From assembly GCA_949987705.1 (NCBI GenBank), contig OX465281.1, positions 167,228,516 to 167,292,515 of the forward strand: 64,000 nucleotides of DNA, in the 5' to 3' direction. This document shows positions 19,974-29,859 of this stretch, piece after piece. Under the pieces are notes generated by a model that saw nothing but the letters and a program-made list of their open reading frames with translations, had not been told where the DNA came from and ran no database searches. The number at the start of each line of letters is the position of its first letter. Within the stretch, counting starts at the first letter, position 1. The position numbers and the translations under genes were made by a program. This DNA is from Thereva unica. Taxonomy: Eukaryota; Arthropoda; Insecta; Diptera; Therevidae.

Positions 19974-21141
19974 CAAAAAACGAACGGCAGCCCCTTACAC
20001 AATACAACTCAATAATACTATACACAAAAGAGTATAAAAAAAATGCACGCACAAAGTGACCGAGTTTTTTTAAGTTATGCCGCCAAAAATCTACACAAAC
20101 GCTTGTTTTCTCTGTTTCTCATTCGCTTCACTGAAACGGCATTTGTGTCAATCGTAGGCTACTCAGCTCTACGTTGATGCTCACAAAAAATTCAAATTTT
20201 CCAACGACTTTTTAAAATTCGAAAAATTAAAATCGCTATAACTTTTTTATTCGTGAATCGATTTCGTTGAAATTCCTTATTACAAAACTATGCCATAAAA
20301 AGAACATTTTCTGAAAATTTAAACGAAATCGGTCCACGAACAAAAAAGCCTTAGCGTGTACAAACTTTTTGTTTGCCTATTAATATATAAGATGAGTGGT
20401 ACGTATGCGGTGGTTGTAGAGCTAGGTCAAAAAACAATAAAAAACATTCAATTATTATTATAAATTTAATAAAAATCAGTATCACAAAAAAGACAGAAAA
20501 TTTAATAAACTGTCTAGCTATTGAACGGAGTTTCCAATTTCTCTTGCAGAGCCATCTGCTAGAAAGTTGCACAAGCGATGTATTACCAATAGAATTCCGT
20601 TCGAAGTCCGAACTCACAAAACAAAAACTGCACGAAAAATCCAAGGGGGAGGTAGGGGGTGAACGGTATTCCGTGTATCTTTTTACGTGTATTTTATATG
20701 GGGAACGGAATTACGTTCGAACTCCATACTAGGCTTGAACAATTTTTAATTTAATGAAAAATGCTAGCTATAAGAAAATTAAATAAATATTATAAAATAA
20801 AATGCCGGATGGTTTTTCTGTTTCTGCACCTTTTAAAAAGCACCCCAAATGCCAAAAACAAATTTACCACGAAGTCGAAAATTCACCATATTTCAGCTAG
20901 ATTTGCCCATTTTATGTTTTTTGCGCTTTTCTTTTCAGCTTTTGCTGAACAAGGGCTGGACAAATTTTGCTGTCAGTTCAGTCTGATTTGAACTGTCAAC
21001 TTGTTAGGTACAATCAAGTGCAACTAAACGCATATTCAATAAATAAAGGGTGTTCTTTTGGAATTTTGTACAGTGATTTTGCTTTAGTAGTAATAACACA
21101 AAATAGATTAAAAAATTGTAGAAAGCAGTGATTGTGAAAAT
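19974..21141. other. Non-coding; dispersed repeat copy
   Basis: No gene. 20583-20742 is the second copy of the repeat at 17862-17985 (AATTCCGTTCGAAGTCCGAA onward). The region 20220-20350 (AAATCGCTATAACTTTTTTA onward) resembles common dispersed insect repeats. The last 150 bases could be promoter or 5' UTR of the putative gene that starts at 21142; no TATA box is obvious. Confidence 0.4.
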
Positions 21142-21303
21142 ATGTCAATTAGTGATTCAGGAAGGCCTTTTCCGCCTGATAAGCTCAGGCCAATAGCAAA
21201 GCTCCTGCTTTATTATGCGGCCAAAGATGGTCATCCAATAACCATGATTTATGTTCTAAACGATATTAAAGAAAAACGAATACGGACCGCGCTATTAAAT
21301 TCG
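21142..21303 (+). CDS. Putative exon 1 of a small unknown gene
   Basis: ATG 21142 opens 54 codons ending at TCG followed by GTAAGT, a strong splice donor. Reading on into the intron meets a stop within four codons. The encoded peptide starts MSISDSGRPFPPDKLRP and is mixed in composition, unlike the AT-driven peptides around it. It continues in the same phase into an acceptor at 21648 (see next entry). I recognise no domain and cannot tell a host gene from a gene inside an unrecognised transposon. Confidence 0.45.
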
Positions 21304-21648
21304 GTAAGTAAATAAATTAGGTATGAATTACATTTCTCTTGACCTGTCGTAAGATGTGTTAAGGATTTTCGTTAAGGACAAGTTGTAGCGATTGTGAGTT
21401 TATGAGCAAAAATTCTTTATAGTGGAGAGCTAAAAATAACGTTCCCCGAAAATTGATGGCAAATGTCAGCTAGCAAATTTTTAGCGTTGTAAATAATTTA
21501 TTCCGGTTAATTGATTTTCAATATAATTTTTCCTATAAATTCATACTCGTATATTTTAATTGATGTTATTAAAACATCAATCTTGTTAGACAAAATATGC
21601 AAAAATATAATGATTTAATTTCGATTTATTTAAATACATTTCATTTAG
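21304..21648 (+). other. Putative intron of the small gene
   Basis: 345 bases, AT-rich, bounded by GTAAGT and TTTCATTTAG. Nothing else is seen in it. Phase is 0 on both sides. Confidence 0.4.
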
Positions 21649-21840
21649 GTTGTTAATATTGTGGAGATTACTTTATTAACGATGTGTCTAGGCTAGGTAA
21701 CCCGTAAAGTAGATGTAAAGCCCCCCATACACGGTCAAATCGGATGTACATCCATGCTGTACAGCCAAAAATGTGATATCCCACAACTGTGCTTTTCGGT
21801 TGTACAGCTTCATTTTCTGTGCGGTCGCGAAAGAGTTAAC

Positions 21841-23170
21841 ATGGATAGTAACCAAAAGCTGAAAATAGTATTATCAACGGTGGTAATAGATATTTGCAGC
21901 GAAGAAAAAAAACCTAGAAAAAGATGAAATGTTTGGACAAAAGAATGGCTAAACGGGAAAAATACTCTCATGTAAATTTATTACAAGAATTACAAGAGAC
22001 ATCCATAAAGGATTTTAAAAATTTCCTCAGAATGGATGAGAGAAATTATTACAAATTATTGGGATTGGTGGCACCCCTCATGAAAAAAAATAATGGGTAA
22101 TACTACAGTATACCAGTACCCACCTCCGATTTTGATGAAATTTTTACACAAAGTACAGTTAATTATGTACATTCCAACAGTGAAAACAAAAAGTGTCGCT
22201 CAAGTCCCGTTATCCTGTAATTCCACTCTAAAGTACCGTTTTTTCAATAATTGAACAGGTGATAACTCCTGTGTTATTTCACCAATTTTGATGAAATTTA
22301 CACACAACGTATATTTTGATGTGGACAATTTTTTGGTAAAAAAAAAATTGGGTCTCGTGTACCGTTACCTTTTTATTTAACTTAAAAGTACTAAGTACTT
22401 TAGAATAAAAAAAGGTACATCAACAAAGTCATTTTTTCCTACTTACAGACATTGCAGTGCTTTAAAAAAAATATTTAAAAGTATTTTTTTAAGGAGGTGA
22501 CTATTTAGACCGTGAGGCAGGCAGGCAGGCAGGCCGATATTTAAAAGTATTTTTTTAAGGAGGTGACTATTTAGACCGTGAGGCAGGCAGGCAGGCAGGC
22601 AGGCCGGCCGGCCTGCCTGCCTGCCTGCCTCACGGTCTAAATAGTCACCTCCTTAAAAAAATACTTTTAAATATTTTTTTTTAAAGCACTGCAATGTCTG
22701 TAAGTAGGAAAAAATGACTTTGTTGATGTATCTTTTTTTATTCCAAAGTACTTTGTACTTTTAAGTTAAATAAAAAGGTAACGGTACACGAGACCCAATT
22801 TTTTTTTTACCAAAAAATTGTCCACATCAAAATATACGTTGTGTGTAAATTTCATCAAAATTGGTGAAATAACACAGGAGTTATCACCTGTTCAATTATT
22901 GAAAAAACGGTACTTTAGAGTGGAATTACAGGATAACGGGACTTGAGCGACACTTTTTGTTTTCACAGTTGGAATGTACATAATTAACTGTACTTTGTGT
23001 AAAAATTTCATCAAAATCGGAGGTGGGTACTGGTATACTGTAGTATTACCAAATAATGTAATGAGAGATGCAATTTCACCAAATGAAAGACTCTCCGCCA
23101 CTTTAAGATTTTTAGCCGCGGGTGCCAGTTTTGAGGATTTGAAATATTTAACAGCAATATCCCCTTAGAG
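21841..23170 (+). pseudogene. HARBI1-like transposase N-terminus, disrupted
   Basis: ATG 21841 gives MDSNQKLKIVLSTVV, soon broken by a stop and frameshift. The frame then reads HVNLLQELQETSIKDFKNFL and MDERNYYKLLGLVAPLMKK up to 22095. After the insertion (22096-23050) the homologous frame continues VMRDAISPNERLSATLRFLA to TAISP at 23165. This is the conserved region before the DDE nuclease of PIF/Harbinger transposases. The nuclease itself is absent. Confidence 0.75.
22096..23050. mobile_element. 955-bp near-perfect palindromic MITE (8-bp duplication)
   Basis: The two halves are inverted copies over about 440 bp, beginning GGTAATACTACAGTATACCA at both ends and meeting at a GGCAGGCCGGCCGGCCTGCC centre near 22608. 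The left arm has an extra tandem copy of about 66 bp (22471-22600 region), and both arms carry (GGCA)n runs. AAATAATG at 22088-22095 and 23051-23058 is an 8-bp duplication, as in hAT, P and Merlin elements. Excision restores the transposase frame. No coding capacity. Confidence 0.87.
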
Positions 23171-24120
23171 CTTCCCTTCCGAGAGCGTTATGTAAGTACT
23201 TTACATAAATTCTGCAATGGAATAACGTAAATGATCCATGTTGTGAATGTAAATTTAGCTATTTATCCTAGAAAAGGAAATATTAGTCCTACCTGCAAGT
23301 TTCCGTAAATTTAACAACAGGCCCAAACCAAACATAACAAAAACTTTCCAATCCAAATTTGCCAAGTTTGAAGATGTTTCTGTTATCACAGATTTTAGAA
23401 TTGTATAAATGGCATTCACAAAAATAATTTACTATTTTCCGTTAACAAATAATCCAAAAGGATCAAAATATATTTAAATAATAGGTTTATTCGAAATTAA
23501 ATAAAACAAGAGGATTTTATTAAAAGTAAACTTCTAAAGGACTTGTTTCCCTGTACTTCAACTAAAGAAGGATTAATTACAACAAAAGCATATTTGAATT
23601 AATTTGAATAGATTTTTTTAGAATGCTGTCATATATTTTTTATATTGTTTAAGGGATTCTGTATTTTACAAAGACTTTGTCTGTTCTTTTTTGAACTCCA
23701 AAAATACATTAATAATTCATAAAATGACTTAAAGCCTGTTAATGAATTATTTTAATGTAATGTTTTTCGATGTTCGGTTGGAGCACTACGCCACTACTTT
23801 CATGCATGTTGGAGCACCGGTGACCACGCCTCCAAAAATCCAACCACGCCTTCAAAAAATCAAACCTAGTTTGATTTTCGTCAAGCCGCTGGACGTACCA
23901 ATTTTTGGTCGGCCGACCGGCCCACTAACGATAGTTTTGGTTGTACATCCGCCCTTCGATGTACATCCAATTTGACCGTGTATGGGCCCCTTAACGTAGA
24001 TGTACGTACAGTGGCTCAAAGTTAAAATGGAACAAACTGATGTAAAGGTTTAAGGTTTAGAAAACGCTATAATACAATTAAGTTTTATGAAGGCATTAAA
24101 TATATTTTTGAACTTATTTT

Positions 24121-24694
24121 TGGAAAAACGTATTATTTACGGACGAAAGTAAATATAAAGTTTTTCAATGTGTGGCGAAGAGTTAATGAAGAACTGAAAG
24201 GGAAAAATCTGCAACCAATGGTTAAACATGGAGGAGGTTCTGAGATGGTGTGGAGTTGCATGTCTGCAGCTGGACCAGGAAAACTTCATTTTATTGAAGG
24301 AATAATGGATCAGTTCATGTATTTGAACATATTAAAATCAAATGTGAAGCAGAGTGCAAGGCAATTGGGTATAGAGAGCAATTTTTACTTTTACCAGGAT
24401 AATGATCCCAAACACAAAGCCTACAATGTTATGAGCTGGCTTATTCATAAGTGCCCTCATGTATTAGAAGCACCACCCTAGTCTCCTGATCTCAATGTAA
24501 TTGAGAATTTATGGAGTTATTTAAAGAAGAAGTTAAGAAACTATTCTATGTCTAATAGAGATGCTTTCAAAACCGCACTTAGCGAAGAATGGGCTAAAAT
24601 TGAGCCTTCATACTGCCGAAAATTAGTCGAATCATTGCCAAATCGCCTTAAAGCAGTTAAAAGGCAAAAGGGACTGCCAACAAAGTATTATATC
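24121..24694 (+). pseudogene. Tc1 transposase (DD34E), N-terminus deleted
   Basis: Recognisable from TDESKYKVF (first catalytic Asp at 24142-24144). A frameshift follows, then VWRRVNEELKGKNLQP and HGGGSEMVWSCMSAAGPGKL. The second Asp lies in YQDNDPKHK (24398-24400) and the Glu in NVIENLW (24503-24505); 34 residues lie between them, so this is a DD34E enzyme. An in-frame TAG at 24480 interrupts just before SPDLN. The conserved tail runs to LKAVKRQKGLPTKYY. Helix-turn-helix domains are missing, so the copy cannot encode an active enzyme. Confidence 0.88.
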
Positions 24695-24804
24695 ATAAAA
24701 CTTATATGTAAATTTAGGATTAAGAATGAATTCAGTATTATGTTCCATTTTATCTTTGAGGTTGTTTTTGTTATTTTTCAGAGTTTTATTATTTTTTTAT
24801 AATA

Positions 24805-25156
24805 GCTTTGTTCCAGAACTCGAATGTAGGATCCCGCGGGACAAAAATTTTCCCAATTTGTGTTTCTTCACTTTCTCATGATAGAAAAAGCGGGGAAATT
24901 TTCACTTCCCCTCGTGCAGGAATTAGCCGGTGGTTTTCGGTCCTGCGATTTCTTTCAAGTTGTCAATTGAGAATTTTTTGTATTTGTGTGGGTATCTTAT
25001 CATAGACAATCGACATTTATGTTATCTTCTTCTTTATTTGCAAGAAATTGCCCAACAGTCGTTTCTTTACTTTCTGAATTTTTGACAAAATTATCCCCAC
25101 CATTCAACTAAGTTTTTGCCCAACAAATTTTTGCAGGAAAAGTATTGGAACAAAGC
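24805..25156. mobile_element. 352-bp MITE inside the Tc1 element
   Basis: Inverted ends GCTTTGTTCCA(G/A)(A/T)AC; TA at 24803-24804 and 25157-25158. The interior is not coding and has no match in the window. TA duplication suggests mobilisation by a Tc1/mariner transposase. Confidence 0.7.
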
Positions 25157-25653
25157 TAATGAAATCGTTGAATAGAAATTTAATAATTTTGTTTTTTAAC
25201 TGTTTATTTATAATGCTTCTAGGAAAATATGACAGCATTAAATATAATATATAAATAAATTATTATTTTCTCATAGAAGATTTTTCTTTGCCATGTTCCA
25301 TTTTTACTTTGAGCCACTGTAGATGTAACGGAGATTTAACGTAGACCTACGGAGATTCACAGAACTTGTCGATACGTACAATCTACGTTAGAGACACGTG
25401 AAATACTTATCTATCTCCGTTAAAGTCACGCACGTGCAAATAATACATATTAAAGCCCGGGTCACATCTAACGCGGCGCGGCGCGATTGCCGTTAAGCGA
25501 TTTGTACATGAAAAATGAATCTGTGATTCACACCAGAAGCGGCGCGGCACGGCAAGGATAAATTCCGCCGCGCGGCAAAATTCGAGATTACTCAAAACCA
25601 AATTTTGCCGTCGCCGCCAGCGGTAAATATCACATTTCATAATTATTTCTTGA

Positions 25654-26570
25654 ATGAAAACAAGGTCTGCAATGGAAAAATTAATAGAATGTGTAAAAAG
25701 GTACCATGTTTTATACGACTTGTGTGATAAATCGTATAAAGACAATGGAGAAAAGCAAAAAGCATGGAAACTTGTTGCAGAGGAGTGTGGGTTGGATGCA
25801 AAAATTCTTTTGAAGCATCTTTAAAACTAATCTTTTGAACACAGGAGTAGCAAAAACCAAGCGGAAGAATTTAAGAGACACGTCAAGATTTCGAAAAATG
25901 GAAAACCAACCACTGGGCAAGGAAATGAGAAAAAGAGAAAGTGGGCGTACATGGAAATGATGACTTTTTAAAACGTGATCTTCTTTCCCAAGAGTATTAA
26001 TTGCACTTATAAGAGCATATTTTTTCTTATTTTTCTTATTAATTTTTGTAGCACTGTCTCAAATGCTACCAGACAAGAGGGCGATTCATGTTCTATATCC
26101 ATAGAGAATACACTACCACGAACTGAGAAAACGAAGCCACCAAAAATAGGTGAAATTCAACCAAAAATTATTCTCGGAAAAATATGAGTAATGTAGATAA
26201 AGTGGTGAACTACTTTGAGAGAAGGCATCAACAAAAAGAGGAAATATATGCTACAGATTTGCTTTTTCAAAGTTTTGCCAAAACTTTGAAAACTTTTAGG
26301 AAGACAAGGCAGATAATGGTAAAGAGAAAAATAGCGGACATATTTGCTGACACTGAGTACGAAGAAAATGCTAAAGAGGACCGAGAGCTATTTTCGCAGG
26401 TTTCCATTTTTTCAAACGACAGTAACATTGCGTTAACTTCAACGTCATATAGTGCAGCACCAACTGCTTCACAATCCAATGTGCCAGCCGTGAACACAAT
26501 TCAGCGGGCAAACACTACCGCCGAAAGCCCTGAGCATAGTTGGGATAGTAATATTTATAATTTTCTTTAA
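25654..26570 (+). pseudogene. MADF-BESS accessory protein of Harbinger element 2 (broken)
   Basis: ATG 25654 opens MKTRSAMEKLIECVKRY and HVLYDLCDKSYKDNGEKQ, the start of a MADF domain (Myb/SANT-like DNA binding), with the conserved KAWKLVAEE. A stop at 25822 and frameshifts follow. GNEKKRKWAYMEMMTF resumes near 25923. From 26184 a clean frame gives a BESS-like motif, ATDLLFQSFAKTLKTF, a Ser/Thr-rich tail and a stop at 26568-26570. In active Harbingers this partner brings the nuclease to DNA and into the nucleus. Confidence 0.72.
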
Positions 26571-26605
26571 AAATAAACTTTATTCATATTAAATATAACA
26601 AATTT

Positions 26606-27781
26606 TTAATTTTCCCATGGGAGTTTTCCTTCTTGTGAATTAAAATAAGCCACAAAGGTGTCTCGTGCTGCAAAAGCAGCATTGCATCCCCTTCTAGTGT
26701 TTACCTCAATTGACCTCAAAGATGATGTCTTTTCTTTGTATTCTCGCTCTAACGAACTGTCGCTGTGACGAATGCTGACATTTTCCGCTCTTAAAAAGTT
26801 GTGCAGACAGCAGGCTGCTTGAACAACTTTTATGGTATTTTTGGGTTCTACTTGAATTGGACGGAAGAAAATTATCCATTTGTTTGTAAGAATTCCAAAT
26901 GCTTTTTCTACTACTTTACGGGCACGAGAAAGGCGCTTATTAAAAACTAGAAGATGTTCATTGCCTTTTGCTTTGTTTTCGGGAAATGGTCTCATAAGGT
27001 AAGTTTTGAGACTGAATGCTTGATCACCAACAATAACATGGGGAACTACAGGTGCATCCTTATACAAAGGTTTGGCTTCAGGTATTTCAAAATTTAGTCT
27101 CTGCCCAATTGGAGATCGCTCAAGTATTCCTCCATCACTGTCTTTTCCATAGCCGCCGATGTCTACCGCAATAAACTCGTAATTTGGGCCAACTATCGCC
27201 AGAAGAACTATAGAAAATCTATATTTATAGCACCAATAATACGTTTTTGGGACATTGGATTGTAATGTGTTTCCCATCGATACTACCAATACAATTTGGA
27301 AAATGCCACGCAGACTCAAAGCCTTCACTAGACCTTCCCCACAATTCTTTGTTTGGATATGGCATATCAATAGGTTGTAGTCTGCCAGATACTTTTGCAA
27401 ACATCCGAAACAATTCCAATCATCGTTGATCGTCCAATTCGAAAATTGAATGCAATGGTTTTATACGAGTCTCCTGTGGCCAAAAATCTAAAAGGTTTAT
27501 GTATCAGATATTTAAAGTATTCCGGAAAAGAAAATATTATACAAGTCTTTCCCTGGATGATATACTAGTCCGTGTAGCTCATCAAAGGAAGCTTTTGTCA
27601 TTCGAAAACATTGGTAAAACCGGTCGTCATCACTTCTTAATTCTCTAACAAGTCTAGAAAATTCTCCTATCTGTTTCCTTTTCTTTATTATCGGATGCTC
27701 CCAGTATTTTCTTGCTTTCCTCTGCTCGTCTTCAACCATAGCCACTAACAATAAAAGTTCGTCTTCGGAACTGCTACACAT
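26606..27781 (-). pseudogene. HARBI1-like transposase of Harbinger element 2 (broken)
   Basis: From 27781: MCSSSEDELLLLVAMVEDEQ, then the helical region with DDRFYQCFRMTKASFDEL. The frame breaks near 27520, and FRFLATGDSYKTIAFNFRIG follows in another register. The nuclease core has IGSIDGKHITI (first Asp, about 27285), VDIGGYGKDSDGG (second Asp, about 27150) and VVEKAFGILTNKW (Glu, about 26910). The end SQEGKLPWEN lies at 26606. Catalytic residues survive but at least two frame changes separate them. Closest known family: PIF/Harbinger DDE nuclease. Confidence 0.86.
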
Positions 27782-28068
27782 TTTGATTCACTTTCAGAAA
27801 CACGAGTTACAATATTAGTTTGCATTTTAACATAAAATACCAAATCGCGTTTTCTATTAAAACAACCACCTCATGTTTTGATAATAATTTGAAAATGAAA
27901 ATTCATAATATGTCGCGCCGCGCCGCATCTGATGTGAATCAGACTCCTTTCAGCCCCTTCTTGCGTTACACCGTGTCGCACCGCGCCGCGCCGCGTTAGG
28001 TGTGACCCGGCCTTAAATTCAGGTTAACGTTACAACAACAATGTTTTGACAGGGCATATTGTTTGGAC

Positions 28069-29003
28069 CAAAGCCTTCTATATTTACAAGCCATGCACAA
28101 AGAAATCTCACACTCACAATGAAAGCATAATGACTTCAATTTGGCTGTCAAACTGTGTTTAGTGCAGTTATGTGCGTTTATTGGGAATCAATTAATCTTC
28201 TTTAACCAATTAAAAACAAAAATTATGGACATTAATTGTAACATTTTATTTACTACATATTACAAAGTTTCGTTAATAATGTAAATAATAAGTCCCTTTC
28301 TTCCTTAATGGATATTATTTCAAATATCATGCCGTGTTTATCACACCAAGAAAAAGCCGTACCTGGAGGTAGGAAACTACCGCTAAAAATAAATTTATAT
28401 AAATATTTGGGAATATTTAGCAAACTATTCGTTTCAACTTATCTTTATTTTCTTATATTGCTCTAAAACTGGAACTGACTGCAACAAAAACTGGCTGATC
28501 CGTATGTGACACCATGCCCCCAAAGAACAATTTCAAGTAACTAAGCCCAATTTTCCCATAACTACAAAAATCGCGGCAAACTGTTATTATGTATGTTTTA
28601 TCTTTATAAAAAAAACTTATTTTTAACAAAAAATCACGGCGCTGGCTGTCATTAATAAAAGACTTTCCGCGGCGCGAATCACTTGTTTTCCTCGTTATTA
28701 AAGGGATTTTGACATGTTCCTCCATAACCAACATAAAATCCGCAAATCCTATTTATAACGTATATTTCAATATTAACTTATGACACATATTTTGCTTTAC
28801 TGTTTGCACTGTTTCACGTTTTTTATTTTGATGAATAACTTTTATCTTTAACAAAACCACACTCGCAACGGCACTTTCCGCGGCACGAAAACTTCTTTAC
28901 CTTTGATTTTAATGGGATTTTGACATTTCAAGAATTTAAGTTGGGACTTCATACAACTACATACACGCACCTATTGCATGGCTTGTAAATGTAGAAGGCC
29001 TTG
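28069..29003. mobile_element. 935-bp hAT-like MITE at the centre of the foldback
   Basis: Ends CAAAGCCTTCTATATTTACA and, from the right, CAAGGCCTTCTACATTTACA, continuing AGCCATGC. GTTTGGAC at 28061-28068 and 29004-29011 is an exact 8-bp duplication. CA(A/G) ends and 8-bp duplication point to hAT. Two related internal blocks (around 28610-28710 and 28850-28930) share TTTCCGCGGC and GGGATTTTGACAT. No transposase. Confidence 0.78.
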
Positions 29004-29369
29004 GTTTGGACACGTTTTTTTTGTGCGTCGAGTGGCGATCCTTTTCTAACACACGAACAAAAAAAACATGTCCAAACAATATGCCCTGTCAAAACATTGT
29101 TGATGTAACGCTAACCTGAATTAATATGTATTATTTGTACGTGCGTGTCTTTTACGGAGATAGATAAGTTTTTCACATGTCTCTAACGTAGATTGTACGT
29201 ATCGACAAGTTCTGTGAATCTCCGTAGGTCTACGTTAAATCTCCGTAACATCTACGTACATCTACTTTACGGGTTACCTAGACACATCCTATTATTAAGT
29301 GCTCATTACTTGGTGGAACCAGAACTTGATACCTTTATACAAACGGAAATTGCTAATGGAAGGAAGTAA

Positions 29370-29651
29370 ATTATGATCTAGTGTGCCTTTTTATAGTGAG
29401 ATATCCATGCGACAAATCGCATAAGATATCCATGAGACAGCAAATCAAAAGGGTAGAAAGCAGAATCATAAATCTAAAATTTTCTTCTTAAATGGCACTA
29501 TAGTCTTTGTGCGAGTCTGGCCTGTTGAAGTCTCTTTTACCAGTCGTTTGTACATATTGCTAGTACTCTCAAGTTTGTTATGTGAAGTTTTCGTATATCT
29601 TTTAATAGTTTTCCTATATCCATCCACCTAACTGCCATCTGCGAATTGTAT
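29370..29651. other. Non-coding
   Basis: Nothing recognised apart from an imperfect direct repeat of GATATCCATG(C/A)GACA at about 29400 and 29428. Confidence 0.4.
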
Positions 29652-29738
29652 GTGGTAGTAGCACATAAGTTGTTTCAATCGACCTCTGCATACAAAAATC
29701 TTGAAGGCCGATTGAAACAACTTACGTGCTACTACCAC
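29652..29738. repeat. Strong 87-bp hairpin
   Basis: GTGGTAGTAGCACATAAGTT and the following bases to CAATCG are repeated in inverted form with one mismatch in the first 30 bp; weaker pairing continues to about 36 bp. The loop is about 17 bases. It could be a tiny foldback element or a pre-miRNA-like stem; it lies in or near a retrotransposon remnant, which favours the former. Confidence 0.7.
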
Positions 29739-29859
29739 CCCTGTCGTCCATGTTTCTTGTGGAGTCGCTAAATTCTTGCTTTTCTCATTATTGTTTCCAA
29801 ACCAACGTTAAAACATATTGGATCGCATCTTGTCGCAGACCTGATTCTTGACCTGATAT

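Larger units (their letters stand above)
21719..23991 (+). mobile_element. Degraded PIF/Harbinger element 1 (CCCATACACGGTCAAAT ends)
   Basis: Inverted repeats AGCCCCCCATACACGGTCAA and AGGGGCCCATACACGGTCAA; TAA at 21716-21718 and 23992-23994. It contains the N-terminal part of a HARBI1-like transposase, itself split by a palindromic element. The catalytic domain is gone. A 155-bp derivative of the same family lies at 35327-35481. Confidence 0.82.
24009..25319 (+). mobile_element. Defective Tc1-like element
   Basis: Ends are CAGTGGCTCAAAGTTAAAAT and, read inward from the right, CAGTGGCTCAAAGTAAAAAT; flanking TA at 24007-24008 and 25320-25321. It holds a broken DD34E transposase and a nested MITE (24805-25156). 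The N-terminal DNA-binding part has been deleted. Confidence 0.88.
25454..28013 (-). mobile_element. PIF/Harbinger element 2, full length but mutated
   Basis: Long GC-rich inverted repeats, AGCCCGGGTCACATCTAACG and AGGCCGGGTCACACCTAACG, continue with alternating GCGGCGCG. TAA at 25451-25453 and 28014-28016. It carries the two standard genes in divergent strands: a MADF/BESS DNA-binding protein (plus) and a HARBI1-like nuclease (minus). Both are broken by stops and frameshifts. Confidence 0.88.
21680..29291. mobile_element. Foldback element of about 500 bp, expanded to 7.6 kb by nested insertions
   Basis: The right arm (about 29045-29291) is uninterrupted: read inward it begins GATGTGTCTAGGTAACCCGT. 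The left arm starts GATGTGTCTAGG at 21681 with a 5-bp extra CTAGG and can be followed piecewise: 21681-21718, 23992-24008, 25320-25453, 28014-28068, 29004-29040. The pieces match the right arm in order, with about one change per 15-20 bases. The flanks CTTTATTAA (21671-21679) and CTATTATTAA (29289-29298) may be a 9-10-bp duplication, as in Mutator-like foldbacks. No coding sequence of its own. Confidence 0.75.
21649..29369 (+). pseudogene. Putative exon 2 of the small gene, split by the transposon stack
   Basis: The exon begins GTTGTTAATATTGTGGAG after the acceptor and runs to about 21679, where the foldback element starts. Beyond the foldback, from about 29292, the same frame resumes through AHYLVEPELDTFIQTEIANG and ends at TAA 29367-29369. 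The join is in frame if one copy of the flanking CTTTATTAA-like duplication is counted. Exons 1 and 2 together would give about 87 residues of unknown function. The alternative is chance: 24 codons is short, and no homologue is known to me. Confidence 0.4.
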
